In this document: piece by piece, positions 5,574-8,043 of the stretch
Position numbering within the stretch: the stretch's first letter is position 1
Layout: every line of letters starts with the position of its first letter
NCBI GenBank assembly: GCA_024711415.1
Contig: JANJSW010000065.1
Coordinates: forward strand, 1 to 8,043
Direction of reading: 5' to 3'
DNA length: 8,043 bases
From: Thermomonas sp.
GTDB lineage: Bacteria > Pseudomonadota > Gammaproteobacteria > Xanthomonadales > Xanthomonadaceae
Translations under genes and position numbers: made by a program
Notes under the pieces: model-generated
What the model was told of the DNA's origin: nothing
What the model saw: only the letters and a program-made list of their open reading frames with translations
Database searches by the model: none

Positions 5574-8043
5574 ATGCTCGAAACGAAAGACCCCCAGGGA
5601 AAGCCCACGCCTCCCGCAGAACACACCCCGCTGATGAAGCAGTTCTTCGCCGCCAAGGCGGAGCACCCGGACGTGCTGCTGTTCTTCCGCATGGGCGATT
5701 TCTACGAGCTGTTCTTCGATGACGCCCGCAAGGCGGCGCGGCTGCTCGACATCACCCTGACCCAGCGCGGGCAGTCGGCCGGCCAGCCGATCCCGATGGC
5801 CGGCGTTCCCCACCATTCCGCCGAAGGTTATCTGGCGCGGCTGGTGGCGCTGGGCGAATCCGTGGCCATCTGCGAGCAGATCGGCGACCCCGCGACCTCC
5901 AAGGGCATCGTGGAGCGCAAGGTGGTGCGCATCGTCACCCCCGGCACGGTGACCGACGAGGCGCTGCTGGACGAGCGCCGCGACACCCTGCTGCTGGCGA
6001 TCAGCCGCGGTAAGCAGGGCTACGGCCTCGCCTGGGCCGACCTTGCCAGCGGCCGCCTGCGCGCCAACGAAGTGGCCGGCGAGGACGCGCTTGAGGCCGA
6101 GCTGGCGCGCCTGCAGCCGGCGGAAACGCTGCTTGCCGACGAGGACGGCTGGCCGGCCTGCGCGCTGGAATCGCGCGGGCTGCGCCGGCGCCCGCCGTGG
6201 CTGTTCGATGCCGACTCCGGTCGCCGCCAGCTGCTGCAGTTCTTCGCCGTGCACGACCTCAGCGCCTTCGGCCTGGAAGACCGCCCGCTGGCGGTCGCCG
6301 CCGCCGCGGCGGTGCTGGGCTACATCGAGGAAACCCAGAAGCAGCGGCTGCCGCACCTGCGCAGCATTGCGCTGGAAACAAGCGACGACGCCATCGCGAT
6401 GAACGCCGCGACGCGCCGCCACCTGGAGCTGGACACGCGCGTCGACGGCGATGTGAAAGCCACCCTGCTCGGCGTGCTGGACTCCACCGTCACCCCGATG
6501 GGCGGCCGCCTGTTGCGACGCTGGCTGCACCGCCCGCTGCGCGACCGCCGGGTGGTCGGCGAACGCCACCACGCGGTGCAGACGTTGATCGAGCATCGCG
6601 CCGATGATGCCCTGCGCGAGGCATTCCGCAGCCTCGGCGACATGGAACGCATCCTTTCGCGCGTCGCCCTGCGCAGCGCCCGCCCGCGCGACCTGTCCAC
6701 CCTGCGCGACGGGCTGTCGCTGCTGCCGGCCGTGCGCGAGATCCTCGCCCCGCTGGACTCGCCGCGGCTGGCCGCGCTGCACGCCGAACTCGGCGAACAT
6801 GAAGACACCGCGCGCATGCTGCGCGCCGCCATCGTCGGCCAACCCCCGCTGCTGGCGCGCGACGGCGGCGTGATCGCGGAAGGTTTCGATGCCGAACTCG
6901 ATGAACTGCGCCAGCTCTCGACCAATGCCGACCAGTTCCTGATCGACCTGGAGGCGCGCGAGCGCGAGGCCACCGGCATCGCCAACCTCAAGGTCGGCTA
7001 CAACCGCGTGCACGGCTATTTCATCGAGATCAGCAAGGGCCAGAGCGACAAGGCGCCGGTGCATTACACCCGCCGCCAGACCCTGACCGGCGCCGAGCGC
7101 TACATCACCGAGGAGTTGAAGGGCTTCGAGGACAAGGTGCTGTCCGCGCGCGAGCGGGCGCTGGCGCGCGAGAAGCTGCTCTACGAGGGCGTGCTGGACC
7201 TGCTCAACGCGGTGCTGGAGCCCCTGCGCCGCTGCGCGCTGGCGCTGAGCGAACTGGACGTACTGGCCGGTTTCGCCGAACGCGCGCAGGCGCTGGACTG
7301 GAACCGGCCGACGCTGCGCGACGAGCCCGGCATCCGCATCGAACGCGGTCGCCACCCGGTGGTGGAAGCGCTGCGCGATGCGCCGTTCGAGCCGAACGAT
7401 CTTGTCTTCGATGACGCAACGCGGATGTACGTCATCACCGGCCCGAACATGGGCGGCAAGTCCACCTTCATGCGCCAGAACGCGCTGATCGTGCTGCTGG
7501 CCTGCATCGGCAGCTTCGTGCCGGCGGCGAAGGCGGAGCTCGGGCCCATCGACCGCATCCTGACCCGCATCGGCGCCGGCGACGACCTGGCGCGCGGCCA
7601 GTCCACCTTCATGGTGGAGATGAGCGAAACCGCCTACATCCTCCACCACGCCAGCGAGCAGTCGCTGGTGCTGATGGACGAGATCGGCCGCGGCACCTCC
7701 ACCTACGACGGCCTGGCCCTGGCCGACGCGGTGGCGCGGCAGCTGGCTGCCGGCAACCGCAGCTACACGCTGTTCGCGACCCACTACTTCGAACTGACCG
7801 CGCTGGCCGAACCGGGCAGCGGCATCGCCAACCTGCATCTCGACGCGGTCGAGCATGGTGATGCGCTGGTGTTCATGCACGCGGTCCGCCCCGGCCCGGC
7901 CAACCGCAGCTTCGGCCTGCAGGTGGCGGCGCTGGCCGGCCTGCCGAAAGCCGCGCTGCAGCAGGCCAGGACGCGGCTGGCGGAGCTTGAGGCGCAGAGC
8001 CGCGACGCGCCGCATGTTCCGCTGAGCGCACCGGCACTGGATG
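5574..8043 (+). CDS. mutS: MutS, DNA mismatch recognition ATPase (C-terminal end beyond the right edge)
   Basis: MutS binds base mismatches and small loops, then slides and recruits MutL to start strand-specific repair. 823 residues are visible with no frame break; relatives are about 850-870, so only the tail is missing. Domain order: mismatch-binding domain with [10 protein letters not shown] (F43 wedge and E45 of the Phe-X-Glu motif), [16 protein letters not shown] and EQIGDP; connector at about 130-255; levers and clamp, with [17 protein letters not shown] near 475-490; then the ABC-type ATPase with Walker [10 protein letters not shown] (623-631), signature region [15 protein letters not shown], Walker [17 protein letters not shown] (D702, E703) and the switch histidine H737 in ATHYFEL. 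The ATG at 5574 fits the family; an in-frame stop at 5511 limits extension. No clear Shine-Dalgarno sequence is seen. It may be co-transcribed with mpg, because no T-run terminator intervenes. Confidence 0.97.
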   Translation, partial: MLETKDPQGKPTPPAEHTPLMKQFFAAKAEHPDVLLFFRMGDFYELFFDDARKAARLLDITLTQRGQSAGQPIPMAGVPHHSAEGYLARLVALGESVAICEQIGDPATSKGIVERKVVRIVTPGTVTDEALLDERRDTLLLAISRGKQGYGLAWADLASGRLRANEVAGEDALEAELARLQPAETLLADEDGWPACALESRGLRRRPPWLFDADSGRRQLLQFFAVHDLSAFGLEDRPLAVAAAAAVLGYIEETQKQRLPHLRSIALETSDDAIAMNAATRRHLELDTRVDGDVKATLLGVLDSTVTPMGGRLLRRWLHRPLRDRRVVGERHHAVQTLIEHRADDALREAFRSLGDMERILSRVALRSARPRDLSTLRDGLSLLPAVREILAPLDSPRLAALHAELGEHEDTARMLRAAIVGQPPLLARDGGVIAEGFDAELDELRQLSTNADQFLIDLEAREREATGIANLKVGYNRVHGYFIEISKGQSDKAPVHYTRRQTLTGAERYITEELKGFEDKVLSARERALAREKLLYEGVLDLLNAVLEPLRRCALALSELDVLAGFAERAQALDWNRPTLRDEPGIRIERGRHPVVEALRDAPFEPNDLVFDDATRMYVITGPNMGGKSTFMRQNALIVLLACIGSFVPAAKAELGPIDRILTRIGAGDDLARGQSTFMVEMSETAYILHHASEQSLVLMDEIGRGTSTYDGLALADAVARQLAAGNRSYTLFATHYFELTALAEPGSGIANLHLDAVEHGDALVFMHAVRPGPANRSFGLQVAALAGLPKAALQQARTRLAELEAQSRDAPHVPLSAPALD

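Noticed and set aside
5364..8015. An open minus-strand frame of over 880 codons opposite mutS and the end of mpg
   Set aside because: Antisense shadow caused by high third-position GC. mutS on the plus strand has every catalytic motif in one unbroken frame.
1..8043. A novel defence, mobile or otherwise undescribed multi-gene system
   Set aside because: Six of the seven genes belong to known families, mostly core DNA repair. I found no transposase, integrase, direct-repeat array, toxin-antitoxin pair, tRNA, riboswitch or reverse transcriptase signature. The only unassigned protein is the 66-residue one.

Overview
The window is GC-rich (visibly about two thirds G+C) chromosomal DNA of a gammaproteobacterium, most likely Xanthomonadaceae/Lysobacteraceae. 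The main reason is the 19-bp palindrome TTAGTAGTAATACTACTAA in front of lexA. It fits the TTAG-N6-TACTA LexA-box type known from Xanthomonas and Xylella, not the E. coli CTGT-N8-ACAG type. The protein sequences (short LexA linker, RecA and MutS N-termini, a sphingomonad/xanthomonad-style TonB receptor) agree. I cannot name the genus.

Layout. Minus strand, right to left: a TonB-dependent outer-membrane receptor (4367-1770) ending at a strong intrinsic terminator (1714-1741); pncC, the CinA C-terminal type NMN amidohydrolase (1664-1167); lexA (1122-487); and the first 112 codons of recA (336-1, running off the left edge). Plus strand: a 66-residue protein of unknown function (4645-4845); a GTG-started DNA-3-methyladenine glycosylase that overlaps its 3' end by 17 bases (4829-5452); and mutS (5574 to the right edge, 823 codons seen). 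The 277-base stretch 4368-4644 is a divergent promoter region separating the two arms.

How it works together. Five of the seven genes belong to genome maintenance or its usual neighbourhood: recA (strand exchange and SOS co-protease), lexA (SOS repressor), pncC (recycles NMN, the by-product of NAD-dependent ligase, and commonly sits next to recA), the alkyl-base glycosylase (base excision repair) and mutS (mismatch repair). The SOS circuit is visible at the DNA level: the LexA operator covers the -10 and most of the spacer of a well-formed sigma70 promoter whose predicted start is about 2 nt before the lexA ATG. lexA mRNA is therefore probably leaderless or nearly so and autoregulated. No second LexA box was seen before recA, mutS or the glycosylase gene.

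The odd one out is the TonB receptor, an envelope uptake gene lying between the pncC-lexA-recA and glycosylase-mutS blocks with its own terminator. I see no mobile element, CRISPR, tRNA or rRNA, and no evidence of a new multi-gene system. The most useful second looks are the lexA promoter architecture, the apparent absence of an operator at recA, and the small gene coupled to the glycosylase.
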